Origin: Mesorhizobium sp. M2A.F.Ca.ET.046.03.2.1
Lineage (GTDB): Bacteria; Pseudomonadota; Alphaproteobacteria; Rhizobiales; Rhizobiaceae
Direction of reading: 5' to 3'
Assembly (NCBI RefSeq): GCF_003952425.1
Contig: NZ_CP034449.1
Location: forward strand, 1,736,001 to 1,800,000
DNA length: 64,000 bases
Position numbers and translations under genes: made by a program. How positions within the stretch are numbered: position 1 is the stretch's first letter; every line of letters starts with the position of its first letter. Under the pieces are notes generated by a model. It ran no database searches and had not been told where the DNA came from. It worked only from the letters and a program-made list of their open reading frames with translations. Shown here piece by piece: positions 54,991 through 64,000 of the stretch.

Positions 54991-55800
54991 ATGCACGAAA
55001 AAGAGCGCCACAGGATCATTCTGTCCGCCGTCCAGGAAAAGCCTGTGGTGACGGTGCAGGAGATGGTCGAGCTGACGGACTCCTCCGAGGCGACGATCCG
55101 GCGCGACATCGCGGCGCTGCATGTGCAAAAGCGCCTGCGCCGGGTGCGCGGCGGCGCCGAGGCGATCTCGCCGCCGCAATTCATCGGCCTTGCCGGCCGG
55201 CCCTTCTCCGTCAACGAAACGCTGAACGCCGCGCAGAAGCGGGCGATCGCGCGGGAAGCGGTGAATCTGTGCGCCGACGGCGAGCCGATCATCATCAATG
55301 GCGGCACCACCACCTTCCAGATGGTGCATTTACTGACCGGACGCCGCATGCCGATCTTCACCAACTCGTTCCCGATCGCCGAGCACCTGCTCAAGCATTC
55401 CAAAAACACGGTGATGCTGTCGGGCGGCACGATCTACCGCGAGCAGAACATCATCCTGTCGCCCTTCGACAATGACGTGACGCGCAATTTCTATGCGCGG
55501 CGCATGTTCATGGGCGCGCAGGGCCTGGGGCCGCTCGGGCTGATGGAGGGCGATCCGCTGCTGATCCAGGCCGAGCAGAAGCTGATCGACCAAGCCGACG
55601 AATTGGTGGTGCTGGTTGATTCCACCAAATTCCGCATGCGCTCCAGCCTGATCCTGTGCGGGCTATCGCGCATCGCAACCGTGATCACCGACGACGGCAT
55701 CGAGGACCGGGAGGCCAAGATGCTGGAAACGGCGGGCGTGGCGCTGATCGTCGCCCGCAGACAGCCAAGCGACAGGGAAGAATCTTCACTGCAGGCCTGA
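54991..55800 (+). CDS. rhaR: DeoR-family regulator of rhamnose catabolism
   Basis: This 269-residue protein has an N-terminal DeoR helix-turn-helix (VTVQEMVELTDSSEATIRRD) and a sugar-phosphate-binding domain (IIINGGTTTFQMVHLL; VMLSGGTIYREQNII; VVLVDSTKF). It should repress the locus until a rhamnose metabolite binds. ATG 54991 has GGAGG five bases before it. Divergent from rhaD. Confidence 0.88.
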   Translation: MHEKERHRIILSAVQEKPVVTVQEMVELTDSSEATIRRDIAALHVQKRLRRVRGGAEAISPPQFIGLAGRPFSVNETLNAAQKRAIAREAVNLCADGEPIIINGGTTTFQMVHLLTGRRMPIFTNSFPIAEHLLKHSKNTVMLSGGTIYREQNIILSPFDNDVTRNFYARRMFMGAQGLGPLGLMEGDPLLIQAEQKLIDQADELVVLVDSTKFRMRSSLILCGLSRIATVITDDGIEDREAKMLETAGVALIVARRQPSDREESSLQA

Positions 55801-55855
55801 GGGAAACTCACGCCCGCAGCGGCGATGGAATGCAACGCTCAAGGGAGGATATTCG

Positions 55856-56851
55856 ATGAGCTTTTTGAAGAAACTGCTGGTCACGGCGGCCTTTTCCGCC
55901 GCCATGTTCGTGAATGCCGCCTATGCCGAGAACGTCAAGATCGCGCTGGTGGTGAAGTCGCTCGGCAACGGCTTCTTCGACGCCGCCAACAAGGGCGCCG
56001 AGGAAGCGGCCAAGGAATTGGGCGATGTCGACGTCATCTACACCGGCCCGACCAAAGCCACCGCCGAAGCGCAGATCGAGGTGATCAACTCGCTGATCGC
56101 GCAGAAGGTCAATGCCATCGCCGTTTCGGCCAATGACGCCGACGCGCTGGTGCCGGTGCTGAAGAAGGCGATGGATCGCGGCATCACCGTCATCTCCTGG
56201 GACTCGGGCGTCGCCAAGGAAGGCCGCCAGCTCCACCTCAACCCGTCCGACACCGGCCTGATCGGAGAGACCATCATCAAGCTCGCCGCCGACTATTTGC
56301 CGGAAGGCGGCGACGTCGCGATCCTCTCGGCCTCCTCGACGGCGACCAACCAGAATGCCTGGATCGAGGCGGCCAAGAAGGTGCTGCCCGAGAAGTTCCC
56401 GAAGATCAAGCTGGTCGCCACCGTCTACGGCGACGACGACTCGGCCAAGAGCACCGACGAAGCCAAGGGCCTCTTGAAGTCCTATCCGAACCTCAAGGCG
56501 ATCATCGCGCCGACCACCGTCGGCGTCGTCGCCGCCGCGCAGGTCGTCACCGACGAGAACCTGATCGGCAAGGTCAATGTCACCGGGCTGGCACTGCCGT
56601 CCGAGTTCAAGAAATTCATCGACAACGGCGCATCGCAAGCGGTCGCGCTGTGGAACCCGATCGACCTCGGCTACTCGGCGATCTACCTCGCGCACGACCT
56701 GGCGGTGAAGAAGGAAGAGGCCAAGCCCGGCGCCACGCTGTCGATCGGCCGCGTCGGCAAGGTGACGCTCGACGACACCAACTCGGCCGCGATGGCTCCG
56801 CCCTTCCAATTCGACAAGACCAACATCGAGAAGTTCTCCAAGATCTACTGA
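55856..56851 (+). CDS. rhaS: Rhamnose ABC transporter substrate-binding protein
   Basis: This 331-residue periplasmic-binding protein of the ribose/LacI type has a signal peptide (LLVTAAFSAAMFVNAAYA) and ligand segments IALVVKSLGNGFFDAANKG, TVISWDSGV and IAPTTVGVVAA. AAGGGAGGA precedes the ATG. A palindromic repeat follows before rhaT. Confidence 0.9.
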   Translation: MSFLKKLLVTAAFSAAMFVNAAYAENVKIALVVKSLGNGFFDAANKGAEEAAKELGDVDVIYTGPTKATAEAQIEVINSLIAQKVNAIAVSANDADALVPVLKKAMDRGITVISWDSGVAKEGRQLHLNPSDTGLIGETIIKLAADYLPEGGDVAILSASSTATNQNAWIEAAKKVLPEKFPKIKLVATVYGDDDSAKSTDEAKGLLKSYPNLKAIIAPTTVGVVAAAQVVTDENLIGKVNVTGLALPSEFKKFIDNGASQAVALWNPIDLGYSAIYLAHDLAVKKEEAKPGATLSIGRVGKVTLDDTNSAAMAPPFQFDKTNIEKFSKIY

Positions 56852-56869
56852 TCCTGGACCGACGGCGCT

Positions 56870-57001
56870 GCCCCCTCATCCGGCCGCTTCGCGGCCACCT
56901 TCTCCCCGGCGGGGAGAAGAGCCTGGAGCCAAGCTCGCAAACCTCCTCTCCCCTCGGGGAGAGGTCGGCCGAGCGAAGCGGGGGTCGGGTGAGGGGGAGG
57001 C
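56870..57001. repeat. Mosaic palindromic repeat between rhaS and rhaT
   Basis: CCCCCTCATCCGGCCGC, CTTCTCCCCG-GCGGGGAGAAG, CTCTCCCCTCGGGGAGAG and GGTGAGGGGGAG blocks form several stems. As at ehuB-ehuC it sits directly behind the binding-protein gene of an ABC operon. Confidence 0.85.
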
Positions 57002-57035
57002 GACACGCAAGCGATTCACTGGGCTTGATACGACT

Positions 57036-58577
57036 ATGGATACGACGGCCCATCACGGCAAAGCAGACGAGCGGCTCGCAACCTCGGCCCCCCGCTTGAC
57101 GCTCGCGGGCATCTCGAAAAGCTTCCCGGGCGTCCGCGCCCTGCACAATGTCAGCCTGTCGCTCTACCCGGGGCAGGTGACGGCGCTGATCGGCGAGAAC
57201 GGCGCCGGCAAGTCGACGCTGGTCAAGATCATGACCGGCATTTACCAGCCCGATTCCGGCGAGATCGGCATCGACGGCCAGGCCACCACGCTGCCCAGCG
57301 CGCACGCAGCATTCGGCCACGGCATCACCGCCATCCACCAGGAAACCGTGCTGTTCGACGACCTTTCGGTGGCCGAAAACATCTTCCTCGGCCACGCGCC
57401 GCGCACCCGCTTCGGCACCATCGACTGGCCCACGATGCGCAGCAATGCCCGCGAGGTGCTGGAGACGATGCGCGCCGGCCATATCGACGCCGACGCGCGC
57501 CTGAAGGACCTCGGCATCGCCAACAAGCACCTGGTTGCGGTGGCGCGCGCGATGTCGATCGATGCGCGCATCGTCATCATGGACGAGCCGACCGCGGCGC
57601 TTTCGATGAAGGAGATCGAGGAGCTTTTCCTTTTGATCGAATTCCTGAAGAGCGACGGCAAGGCGGTGCTCTTCATCAGCCACAAGTTCGACGAGATCTA
57701 CCGCATCGCCGACCGCTACACCGTCTTCCGCGACGGCGAGATGGTCGGCGAAGGGCTGCTCAAGGACACCGGCCAGAACGAGATCGTGCGCATGATGGTC
57801 GGCCGCAACGTCGACCATATCTTCCCGCAGCGCGAGCCGAAGATCGGCGCGCCGGTGCTGTCGGTTTCGGGCCTGTCGCATCCGACCGAGTTCGACAACA
57901 TCGGCTTCGAGCTGCGCAAGGGCGAGATCCTCGGCTTCTACGGGCTCGTCGGCGCCGGGCGCAGCGAGGTCATGCAGGCGATCGCCGGCATCACCCGCAC
58001 CAGCCGAGGCACTATCTCGTTGGACGGTACATCGATCGCGCCGAAATCGGCCGCGGATTCGATCGGGGCCGGCATCGTCTATGTGCCGGAAGAGCGCGGC
58101 AAGCAGGGCGTTGTCATCGGCCTGCCGATATTCCAGAACGTATCCCTGCCCTCGCTGGCGCGCACCTCGAAATCCGGCGTGCTGAGGCTGGCGGAAGAGT
58201 TCTCGCTCGCCCGTTCCTACACCGAGCGGCTGGACCTGCGCGCCTCATCGCTCAGCCAGGATGTCGGCACGCTTTCCGGCGGCAACCAGCAGAAGGTGGT
58301 CATCGCCAAATGGCTGGCCACAGCGCCCAAGGTCATCATCCTCGACGAGCCGACCAAAGGCATCGACATCGGCTCCAAGGCCGCCGTGCATGGCTTCATG
58401 GCCGAGCTGGTCGCGCAGGGGCTTTCGGTGATCATGGTGTCGTCGGAGCTGCCGGAAATCCTCGGCATGTCGGACCGTGTCGTCGTCATGCGAGAGGGCC
58501 GCATCGCCGCGACCTATGACAACAAGGGCCTCGACGCCGAGACGCTGGTTCGAACCGCAGCGGGAATCGCGGCATGA
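57036..58577 (+). CDS. rhaT: Rhamnose ABC transporter ATP-binding protein
   Basis: This 513-residue protein has two ABC domains. The first has Walker A GENGAGKST and Walker B IVIMDEPTAALS. The second has degenerate Walker A GLVGAGRSE and signature LSGGNQQKV, then VIILDEPTKGIDIG. This is the sugar (CUT2) type. The ATG has no strong ribosome site, and the repeat lies just upstream. Overlaps rhaP by 4 bases. Confidence 0.9.
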   Translation: MDTTAHHGKADERLATSAPRLTLAGISKSFPGVRALHNVSLSLYPGQVTALIGENGAGKSTLVKIMTGIYQPDSGEIGIDGQATTLPSAHAAFGHGITAIHQETVLFDDLSVAENIFLGHAPRTRFGTIDWPTMRSNAREVLETMRAGHIDADARLKDLGIANKHLVAVARAMSIDARIVIMDEPTAALSMKEIEELFLLIEFLKSDGKAVLFISHKFDEIYRIADRYTVFRDGEMVGEGLLKDTGQNEIVRMMVGRNVDHIFPQREPKIGAPVLSVSGLSHPTEFDNIGFELRKGEILGFYGLVGAGRSEVMQAIAGITRTSRGTISLDGTSIAPKSAADSIGAGIVYVPEERGKQGVVIGLPIFQNVSLPSLARTSKSGVLRLAEEFSLARSYTERLDLRASSLSQDVGTLSGGNQQKVVIAKWLATAPKVIILDEPTKGIDIGSKAAVHGFMAELVAQGLSVIMVSSELPEILGMSDRVVVMREGRIAATYDNKGLDAETLVRTAAGIAA

Positions 58578-59551
58578 AGAGCTTCCTCAAATACCGAGAA
58601 ATCTGGCTGCTCGCCGGCATCGTCGTGCTGATCGGACTGATCTCGACGCGCTTCCCCGGCTTCGCCGATCCGGCCAATCTGCGCCAGGTGTTCAACGACA
58701 CATCGATCCTGATGATCCTGGCGCTGGGACAGATGGTGGTGATCCTGACGCGCTCGATCGACCTCTCGATGGCGTCCAATCTCTGTTTCACCGGCATGGT
58801 AGTGGCGATGCTCAACGCCGCGCATCCGGCGATCCCGATCCCGGTGCTGATCGTCATCGCGCTCGCCGTCGGGCTGGTGCTTGGCGCGATCAACGGTTTC
58901 CTGGTGTGGCGGCTGAACGTTCCCTCGATCGTGGTGACGCTCGGCACCCTCACCATCTATCGTGGCGCCACCTTCGTCGTCTCCGGCGGCGCCTGGGTCA
59001 ATGCCGACCAGATGAGCCCCGACTTCATCAATTTCCAGCGCGCCGCCTTCCTCGGCCTTCCAGTGCTGTCCTGGATCGCCATCATCGTGATCGCGCTGTT
59101 CTTCCTGGTGATGACGCGGACCGCGATCGGCCGCTCGATCTACGCCATCGGCGTCAACCCCACCGCCTCGGTCTATGCCGGCATCGATGTCGGCCGCACC
59201 AAATTCATCGTCTTTTGCATTTCCGGCATGATCGGCGGGCTTGCTGGCTACCTCTGGATCTCGCGCTATGTGATCGCTTCGGTCGAGGTCGCCAACGGCT
59301 ATGAGCTCAACATCATCGCCGCCTGCGTCATCGGCGGCATCTCGATCGCCGGCGGCATCGGCTCGGTCGGCGGCGCAGTGCTGGGCGCGCTGTTCCTCGG
59401 CATCATCTCCAACGCGCTGCCGGTCATCAACATCTCGCCCTTCTGGCAGATGGCGATCTCGGGCAGCGCCATCATCCTGGCCGTGGTGCTCAACGCGCGC
59501 GGCGAGCGCCGGCAGGGCCGCATCATCCTGAGAAAGGCGGAAGCGGCATGA
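58574..59551 (+). CDS. rhaP: Rhamnose ABC transporter permease RhaP
   Basis: This 325-residue CUT2 permease has about 8-10 membrane helices. NVPSIVVTLGTLTIYRGATF and the GGISIAGGIGSVGGAVLGAL loop are typical. It pairs with RhaQ. 4-base overlaps at both ends. Confidence 0.88.
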   Translation: MKSFLKYREIWLLAGIVVLIGLISTRFPGFADPANLRQVFNDTSILMILALGQMVVILTRSIDLSMASNLCFTGMVVAMLNAAHPAIPIPVLIVIALAVGLVLGAINGFLVWRLNVPSIVVTLGTLTIYRGATFVVSGGAWVNADQMSPDFINFQRAAFLGLPVLSWIAIIVIALFFLVMTRTAIGRSIYAIGVNPTASVYAGIDVGRTKFIVFCISGMIGGLAGYLWISRYVIASVEVANGYELNIIAACVIGGISIAGGIGSVGGAVLGALFLGIISNALPVINISPFWQMAISGSAIILAVVLNARGERRQGRIILRKAEAA

Positions 59552-60549
59552 CCGACACCCCTGCCCCGCGCCACATCCCCGACCGGCTCGACAAGCCGCT
59601 TTCCTCGGCGATCTTCTCCTGGGAGGCGCTGCTGGTCGTCATCGCGGTCGCCATTTTCGCGGTGAACAGTTTTGCTTCGCCCTATTTCCTCGACCCGTGG
59701 TCGCTGTCGGACCTGACCTTCAACTTTACGGAAAAGGGGCTGATCGCGCTTGCGATGGCGCTGCTGATCATCTCCGGCGAGATCGATCTGTCGGTCGCCG
59801 CGATCGTGGCTTTGGCCTCGACCATGATGGGCATGGCGGTGCAGGCCGGCGCCGGCACGCCGGTGCTGGTGGCGATCGGCATTGCCGTCGGCCTCGCCTG
59901 CGGCGCCTTCAACGGGCTGCTCGTCACGCGGCTCGGCCTGCCGTCCATCGTCGTCACCATCGGCACGATGAGCCTGTTTCGCGGCATCGCCTTCATCATC
60001 CTCGGCGACCAGGCCTACAAAGGCTATCCGGAAAGTTTTGCGTTCTTCGGCCAGGGCTATGCCTGGTGGGTCTTCTCGTTCGAGCTGGCGCTGTTCCTCG
60101 TCGCGGCGCTGATCTACTGGTTCGTGCTGCACCGCACGAGCTTCGGCCGCCGCGTCTTCGCCATTGGCAACAATCCGGTCGCCTGCCAGTTTTCCGGCGT
60201 GCGGGTCGACCGTATAAAATTCATCCTGTTCTGCCTGACCGGGCTGATGTCGGGCATCGCTTCGGTGCTGATCACCTCGCGGCTCGGATCGACGCGACCG
60301 TCGATCGCGCAGGGTTATGAGCTCGAAGCGATCACCATGGTGGTGCTTGGGGGTGTGTCGATCCTCGGCGGCGCCGGCAGCATCCTTGGCGTCGTGCTGG
60401 CCGCCTTCATCATGGGGCTGGTGACGTTTGGGCTTGGTTTGCTCAACGTGCCGGGCATCGTCATGTCGATCTTCATCGGCTTGTTGCTGATCATCGTCAT
60501 TGCATTGCCGATCGTCTGGCGGCGGCTGCGTGAAGGACGCTTCGCCTGA
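59548..60549 (+). CDS. rhaQ: Rhamnose ABC transporter permease RhaQ
   Basis: This 333-residue paralogue of RhaP has [20 protein letters not shown] and [20 protein letters not shown]. Its stop shares one base with the rhaU start (TGATG). Confidence 0.88.
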   Translation: MTDTPAPRHIPDRLDKPLSSAIFSWEALLVVIAVAIFAVNSFASPYFLDPWSLSDLTFNFTEKGLIALAMALLIISGEIDLSVAAIVALASTMMGMAVQAGAGTPVLVAIGIAVGLACGAFNGLLVTRLGLPSIVVTIGTMSLFRGIAFIILGDQAYKGYPESFAFFGQGYAWWVFSFELALFLVAALIYWFVLHRTSFGRRVFAIGNNPVACQFSGVRVDRIKFILFCLTGLMSGIASVLITSRLGSTRPSIAQGYELEAITMVVLGGVSILGGAGSILGVVLAAFIMGLVTFGLGLLNVPGIVMSIFIGLLLIIVIALPIVWRRLREGRFA

Positions 60550-60863
60550 TGGAGAAATACGCCTTCAAGATGAAGCTCAATCCCGGCATGAAGGCCGAGT
60601 ACAAGCGCCGCCATGATGAGATCTGGCCTGAGCTGGTTGCACTTCTGAGAGAGGCCGCCGTCTCCGATTATTCGATCCATCTCGACGAGGAGACTAATAT
60701 CCTGTTCGGGGTGCTGTGGCGCCGCGATGACCATGGCATGGCCGACCTGCCGAAGCACCCGGTGATGCAGCGCTGGTGGGCGCGTATGGCCGACCTCATG
60801 GAGACCAAGCCCGATAACGAGCCGGTGGCGGTGCCGCTCGAAACAATGTTCCATATGGCATGA
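60549..60863 (+). CDS. rhaU: L-rhamnose mutarotase
   Basis: This 104-residue protein interconverts rhamnose anomers. It has a ferredoxin-like fold with [20 protein letters not shown] and the WWARMADLM helix. His22 and the Tyr of DYSIHLDEE are the expected catalytic residues. Coupled to rhaQ and rhaK by overlaps. Confidence 0.9.
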   Translation: MEKYAFKMKLNPGMKAEYKRRHDEIWPELVALLREAAVSDYSIHLDEETNILFGVLWRRDDHGMADLPKHPVMQRWWARMADLMETKPDNEPVAVPLETMFHMA

Positions 60864-62212
60864 TCGTCGCCGTCATCGATATCGGCAAGACCAACGCCAA
60901 GGTGGCGCTGGTCGATCTCGCGACATTGAGCGAGATCGCGCTGCGCCGTATCGCCAACGCGCCGGTGCGGCAGGCGCCCTACCCGCATCACGATGTCGAG
61001 GCGCTGTGGACGTTCATCCTGAACAGCCTAGCCGATCTCAACCGCGAACGGCGCATCGATGCGATCTCGATCACCACGCATGGCGCGACCGGCGCGCTGG
61101 TCGGCGCCGCCGGCGAACTGGCGCTGCCGGTTCTCGACTACGAGTTCGACGGCCCCGACCAGCTTGCGGCCGACTACGATGCTGTTCGTCCGCCCTTCGC
61201 CGAGACCGGCACGCCGCGGCTGCCGATCGGCCTCAATCTCGGCGCGCAGTTCTTCTGGCAGCAGAAGCGCTTCCCGCCGGAATTCGCACGAGCCGCCGCA
61301 ATGCTGATGTATCCGCAATACTGGGCGCTGCGGTTGACCGGCGTCGCCGCCAATGAGGTGACGTCGCTCGGCTGCCACACCGATCTGTGGAATCCCTGGA
61401 CATCCGACTATTCCTCGCTGGTCGACAGGATGGGCTGGCGCCGGTTGATGGCGCCGGTGCGGCAGGCCAAGGACCGGCTTGGCCCGATCCTGCCAACGAT
61501 TGCGCAACGGACGGGGCTCGCCCCACAGACCCCGGTTTTCTGCGGACTGCACGATTCCAACGCCTCGCTGCTGCCGCACCTGCTGTCCGACGCGCCGCCC
61601 TTCTCCGTCGTCTCGACCGGCACATGGGTGGTGTCGATGGCCGTGGGCGGCCGGAAGGTCGAGCTCGATGCGGCGCGCGACACGCTGGTCAATGTCAACG
61701 CGCTGGGCGATCCGGTGCCGTCTGCGCGGTTCATGGGGGGACGCGAGTTTTCGCTGCTGACCGAGGGCCAGCCGCAGGAGTGGAGCGATGACGATGTCGC
61801 CGCCGTGCTGGCGCGCCAGGTTCAGCTTCTGCCTTCGACGCAGCAGGGTTCCGGACCCTTTCCGCATCGCGCCGCGCAGTGGGTCAATGCCGGGGGCTTG
61901 AGCCCCGGGCAACGCTTCGCCGCCATCTCGTTCTATCTCGCGCTGATGAGCGCGACCTGCCTGGAATTGATCGGCGGCGATGGGCCGACAACCGTCGAGG
62001 GACCATTCGCGCGCAACCCGCTTTTCATCAAAATGCTGGCGGCGGCGACGGGCCGATCCGTCGTCGCGTCGGAGACCTCGACCGGGACCAGCATCGGCGC
62101 CGCGCTGTTGGCGTCGGATGGCATTGACACAGCAAGCAAGGGCGAACAAACGGAACCACAAGCGGAACCGGTCTGGGGCGACTACGCAGAGGCGTGGCGG
62201 CTGGCCGTCTAG
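60860..62212 (+). CDS. rhaK: Rhamnose/rhamnulose kinase RhaK
   Basis: This 450-residue FGGY-family sugar kinase has a phosphate-1 motif [29 protein letters not shown] with the catalytic Asp, and [14 protein letters not shown] as phosphate-2. In Rhizobium leguminosarum RhaK is needed for both phosphorylation and transport of rhamnose. It is last in the rha operon and ends about 140 bases before the IS element. Confidence 0.9.
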   Translation: MIVAVIDIGKTNAKVALVDLATLSEIALRRIANAPVRQAPYPHHDVEALWTFILNSLADLNRERRIDAISITTHGATGALVGAAGELALPVLDYEFDGPDQLAADYDAVRPPFAETGTPRLPIGLNLGAQFFWQQKRFPPEFARAAAMLMYPQYWALRLTGVAANEVTSLGCHTDLWNPWTSDYSSLVDRMGWRRLMAPVRQAKDRLGPILPTIAQRTGLAPQTPVFCGLHDSNASLLPHLLSDAPPFSVVSTGTWVVSMAVGGRKVELDAARDTLVNVNALGDPVPSARFMGGREFSLLTEGQPQEWSDDDVAAVLARQVQLLPSTQQGSGPFPHRAAQWVNAGGLSPGQRFAAISFYLALMSATCLELIGGDGPTTVEGPFARNPLFIKMLAAATGRSVVASETSTGTSIGAALLASDGIDTASKGEQTEPQAEPVWGDYAEAWRLAV

Positions 62213-62243
62213 ACGTAGCCCTTTTTCTGAGAGTCCGGTGCTG

Positions 62244-62300
62244 CCCCTCATTGCCCTGCCGGGCATTTCTCCCCGTATAGTGACGGGGAGAAAGACGCTG
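62244..62300. repeat. Left half of a palindromic repeat split by the IS element
   Basis: CTGCCCCTCAT, CCTGCCGGGCA and TTCTCCCCG-TATAGTGA-CGGGGAGAA match inverted blocks right of the IS (63691-63752). Confidence 0.65.
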
Positions 62301-62354
62301 TTGTCCCGGCCTTCGCCAATTTTCGACGCACAGAATGGGCGCCGGCGGCGCGGC

Positions 62355-63684
62355 TGTCCAGCGGATAGATGGGTAACACTTTGAACCGGATACATAGGTA
62401 ACAGTTTTCTCTCCCTATGATGCGGTCGCCGCAGCGCCAAGCGGTCGGCTTGGCGCGGCGCTGCGGCGAACCAGTTTCATGTGCTTCTCATCGATGAAGC
62501 CGAGCGGATGGGTGTGGAAGCGCATCGTCCACTCGCCATCCTCGGTCTCTTCAATGGCAATCGGTTCGCCGGCCAACGTGGCCGAGACATAGATCTCGGT
62601 GCCCCGCCATTTGACCGCGCCGTTCTGGCGCACGCCGCGCACCGCTGCCTCGGTCGGATAATCGGGTTCAGGGGCTGTCTTCGGCATCGGTCGGGTCGAG
62701 GGGCGGTAATGCTGTGCCGGGGTGTCCATGCCCAGCGCCTCGTGCGGACGCTCCTCATTGTAGCTGCGCCGGAAGTTCTCGAAGGCCCTGGCTTGAGCCG
62801 CTTTGTCAGCCTTCGGTGCATCGGCCATCGGCAGCATGGTCAGATGGAAACGCTCATGGCGCCCGTTCTGCTGCGGCTTGCCTGGCTGGATGCGCTCCAG
62901 GGCGATGCCGAGCTTAATGAAGCGCACTGCCAGCGGCGTCAGCCCTGTGACGCCGGCCGACGCAAAGGGTGGGCCATTGTCGCTTCGAATGCGATCCGGC
63001 AGACCGTTTTCCTCAAACAATCGCTCAAACACCGGCCACGCCTCCTCGTCGGCCGTCGAGCCCGTCGCCTCGAGCCCCAGCAGGTAGCGGCTCAATGCAT
63101 CCATCACCGTCAATGGCTCGCAGCGCCAGCCGTCACGGGTCCGGAACCAGCCCTTGTGGTCTACCGTCCACACCGCATTCGGCGCCGCAGGCTCCGGCCA
63201 TGGCCCATTGCCCACAGCCCGCCAGCGCCGGCGCCGGCGTCCCACAAGACCATGCCGCTTCAGGATCTCGCCAGCTGTCGAGACTGCCGGCCAGCCACAA
63301 CTGGGCTCCGCCCGCTTCAGCCGCGCCATGATCTTCTTCGGCCCCCACAGCGGATGCGCTTCCTTCTCCGCCACGATCCGCTCCACCAGCTCGGCTGCCG
63401 TTGCTCGGCCGTGATCGAGCGGCGCCCGCGGCCGGTCGTGCAGGCCTTCCGGCCCGGTCTCCCGGTAACGCCCAAGCCATTTGTAGCCGGTCTTGCGTGA
63501 GATCTCGAAGGCCGCGCAAAGCTGCGTCATCGTCTCCTCGCCAGCTAGGCATTCAACAACAAAACGAAGCCGCTCATCCATGATGCCAGTCTCTCGCCAA
63601 ACCATCGCCGGTCCTCCCGGCTGGCAAGAAAACTGTCACCCATCTAATCGGTCCATTCTGTTACCTATCTATCCGGTTCGGACA
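62355..63684. mobile_element. IS481-family insertion sequence
   Basis: The ends read TGTCC on the left and GGACA on the right. Each end carries two tandem copies of a GGATAGATRGGTAACA-like motif, in inverted orientation between ends, with CAGTTTTCT after the inner copy. A possible 4-base target duplication CGGC flanks it (62351-62354 and 63685-63688). It is about 1.33 kb with one transposase gene that appears intact. Confidence 0.8.
62415..63605 (-). CDS. IS481-family transposase
   Basis: This 396-residue protein has an N-terminal helix-turn-helix (MTQLCAAFEISRKTGYKWL) and a DDE integrase core: first Asp in VWTVDHKGWFRT, second in IRSDNGPPF, Glu in NGRHERFH. The C-terminal VRQNGAVKWRGTEIYVS motif is usual in this family. 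ATG 63605 is used; ATG 63581 is possible. No frameshift, so probably active. Confidence 0.9.
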   Translation of the reverse strand: MVWRETGIMDERLRFVVECLAGEETMTQLCAAFEISRKTGYKWLGRYRETGPEGLHDRPRAPLDHGRATAAELVERIVAEKEAHPLWGPKKIMARLKRAEPSCGWPAVSTAGEILKRHGLVGRRRRRWRAVGNGPWPEPAAPNAVWTVDHKGWFRTRDGWRCEPLTVMDALSRYLLGLEATGSTADEEAWPVFERLFEENGLPDRIRSDNGPPFASAGVTGLTPLAVRFIKLGIALERIQPGKPQQNGRHERFHLTMLPMADAPKADKAAQARAFENFRRSYNEERPHEALGMDTPAQHYRPSTRPMPKTAPEPDYPTEAAVRGVRQNGAVKWRGTEIYVSATLAGEPIAIEETEDGEWTMRFHTHPLGFIDEKHMKLVRRSAAPSRPLGAAATAS

Positions 63685-63690
63685 CGGCCA

Positions 63691-63752
63691 GCCCCTTCGC
63701 CCCGTTTACGGGGAGAAGGTGCCCGAAGGGCGGATGAGGGGCAGCGCCAACG
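63691..63752. repeat. Right half of the palindromic repeat split by the IS element
   Basis: CCCCGTTTACGGGGAGAAGG, TGCCCGAAGGGCGGATG and AGGGGCAGCG mirror the left half at 62244-62300. Confidence 0.65.
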
Positions 63753-63770
63753 TCGCCGATTGGATAGGTT

Positions 63771-64000
63771 TCAGCGTGCCGTCCCGTATAGCAATCCTTT
63801 GGGATCGATCTGTGGCTTTCTGCCGGCGACGACATCCGCCAGGAATTGCCCCGAGCCGCAGGCCATCGTCCAGCCGACATGACCGTGGCCGGTGTCGAGA
63901 TAGAGGTTGCGGTATTTCGCCTGGCCGATCACGGGAACCGAGTTCGGCATCATCGGCCGCAATCCCGCCCACAGCACGGCTTTCTTCTCGTCGAAGGCTC
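63771..64000 (-). CDS. D-amino-acid dehydrogenase-like flavoprotein, 5' part outside window
   Basis: Only the last 75 or so residues are present and the frame is open to the window end. WAGLRPMMPNSVPVIG, NLYLDTGHGHVGWTMACGSG and the short tail ending in LLYGTAR match the C-terminal FAD-binding end of DadA-like oxidoreductases. Confidence 0.75.
   Translation of the reverse strand, partial: AFDEKKAVLWAGLRPMMPNSVPVIGQAKYRNLYLDTGHGHVGWTMACGSGQFLADVVAGRKPQIDPKGLLYGTAR

Noticed and set aside
24648..63752. Multiple palindromic elements considered as a CRISPR array
   Set aside because: They are dispersed, differ in length and have no regular spacers.

Overview
The window is about 64 kb of GC-rich DNA that looks like a chromosomal segment of a Rhizobiales member, most likely Mesorhizobium or a close relative. 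The support is a dctA/dctBD locus with a sigma-54 promoter, a rhizobial rhaDI/rhaRSTPQUK rhamnose locus, a complete ectoine-utilisation cluster, an ActSR/RegBA-type regulator pair joined to cyoABCD, and several families of palindromic intergenic repeats of the kind seen in rhizobia. I saw no rRNA, tRNA or CRISPR array.

Layout. (1) 1-16020: the end of a type VI secretion (T6SS) cluster. It holds tssM (cut by the window start), a PP2C phosphatase, a Ser/Thr kinase, a DUF1036 protein and a large M23-peptidase/transglycosylase fusion. A neighbourhood of envelope proteins follows: two secreted caspase-like proteins, an OmpA-type protein, a DUF6931-like protein and a frameshifted poly-glycine lipoprotein. 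(2) 16365-31224: ectoine and 5-hydroxyectoine import and breakdown. Reading leftward are an MDR dehydrogenase, a doeD-type aminotransferase, a doeC-type aldehyde dehydrogenase and an AsnC/Lrp regulator. Reading rightward are the MocR regulator enuR, ehuABCD, eutABC, eutD and eutE. (3) 31225-38104, minus strand: cyoABCD, a SURF1 gene, then a RegB/ActS-like kinase and a RegA/ActR-like regulator, nearly all translationally coupled. (4) 38280-43855: an MHS-type transporter, a nucleotide-sugar epimerase, small hypothetical genes, a pseudouridine synthase and a histidine phosphatase. (5) 43984-48777: dctA, divergent from dctBD. (6) 48937-51026: a small membrane protein and a decayed gamma-glutamyltransferase pseudogene. 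(7) 51258-62212: the L-rhamnose locus, with rhaI and rhaD divergent from rhaR-S-T-P-Q-U-K. (8) 62355-63684: an IS481-family element inserted inside a palindromic repeat, then the 3' end of a dadA-like gene.

How the genes work together. Three carbon-source modules (ectoines, C4-dicarboxylates, rhamnose) each carry their own uptake system and regulator, and the sequence shows candidate operators or promoters for each. In both ABC operons a palindromic repeat sits directly after the binding-protein gene, which may lower expression of the downstream permease genes. The most novel-looking part is the T6SS-proximal stretch, where phospho-signalling, peptidoglycan-cutting and caspase-like proteins lie side by side.
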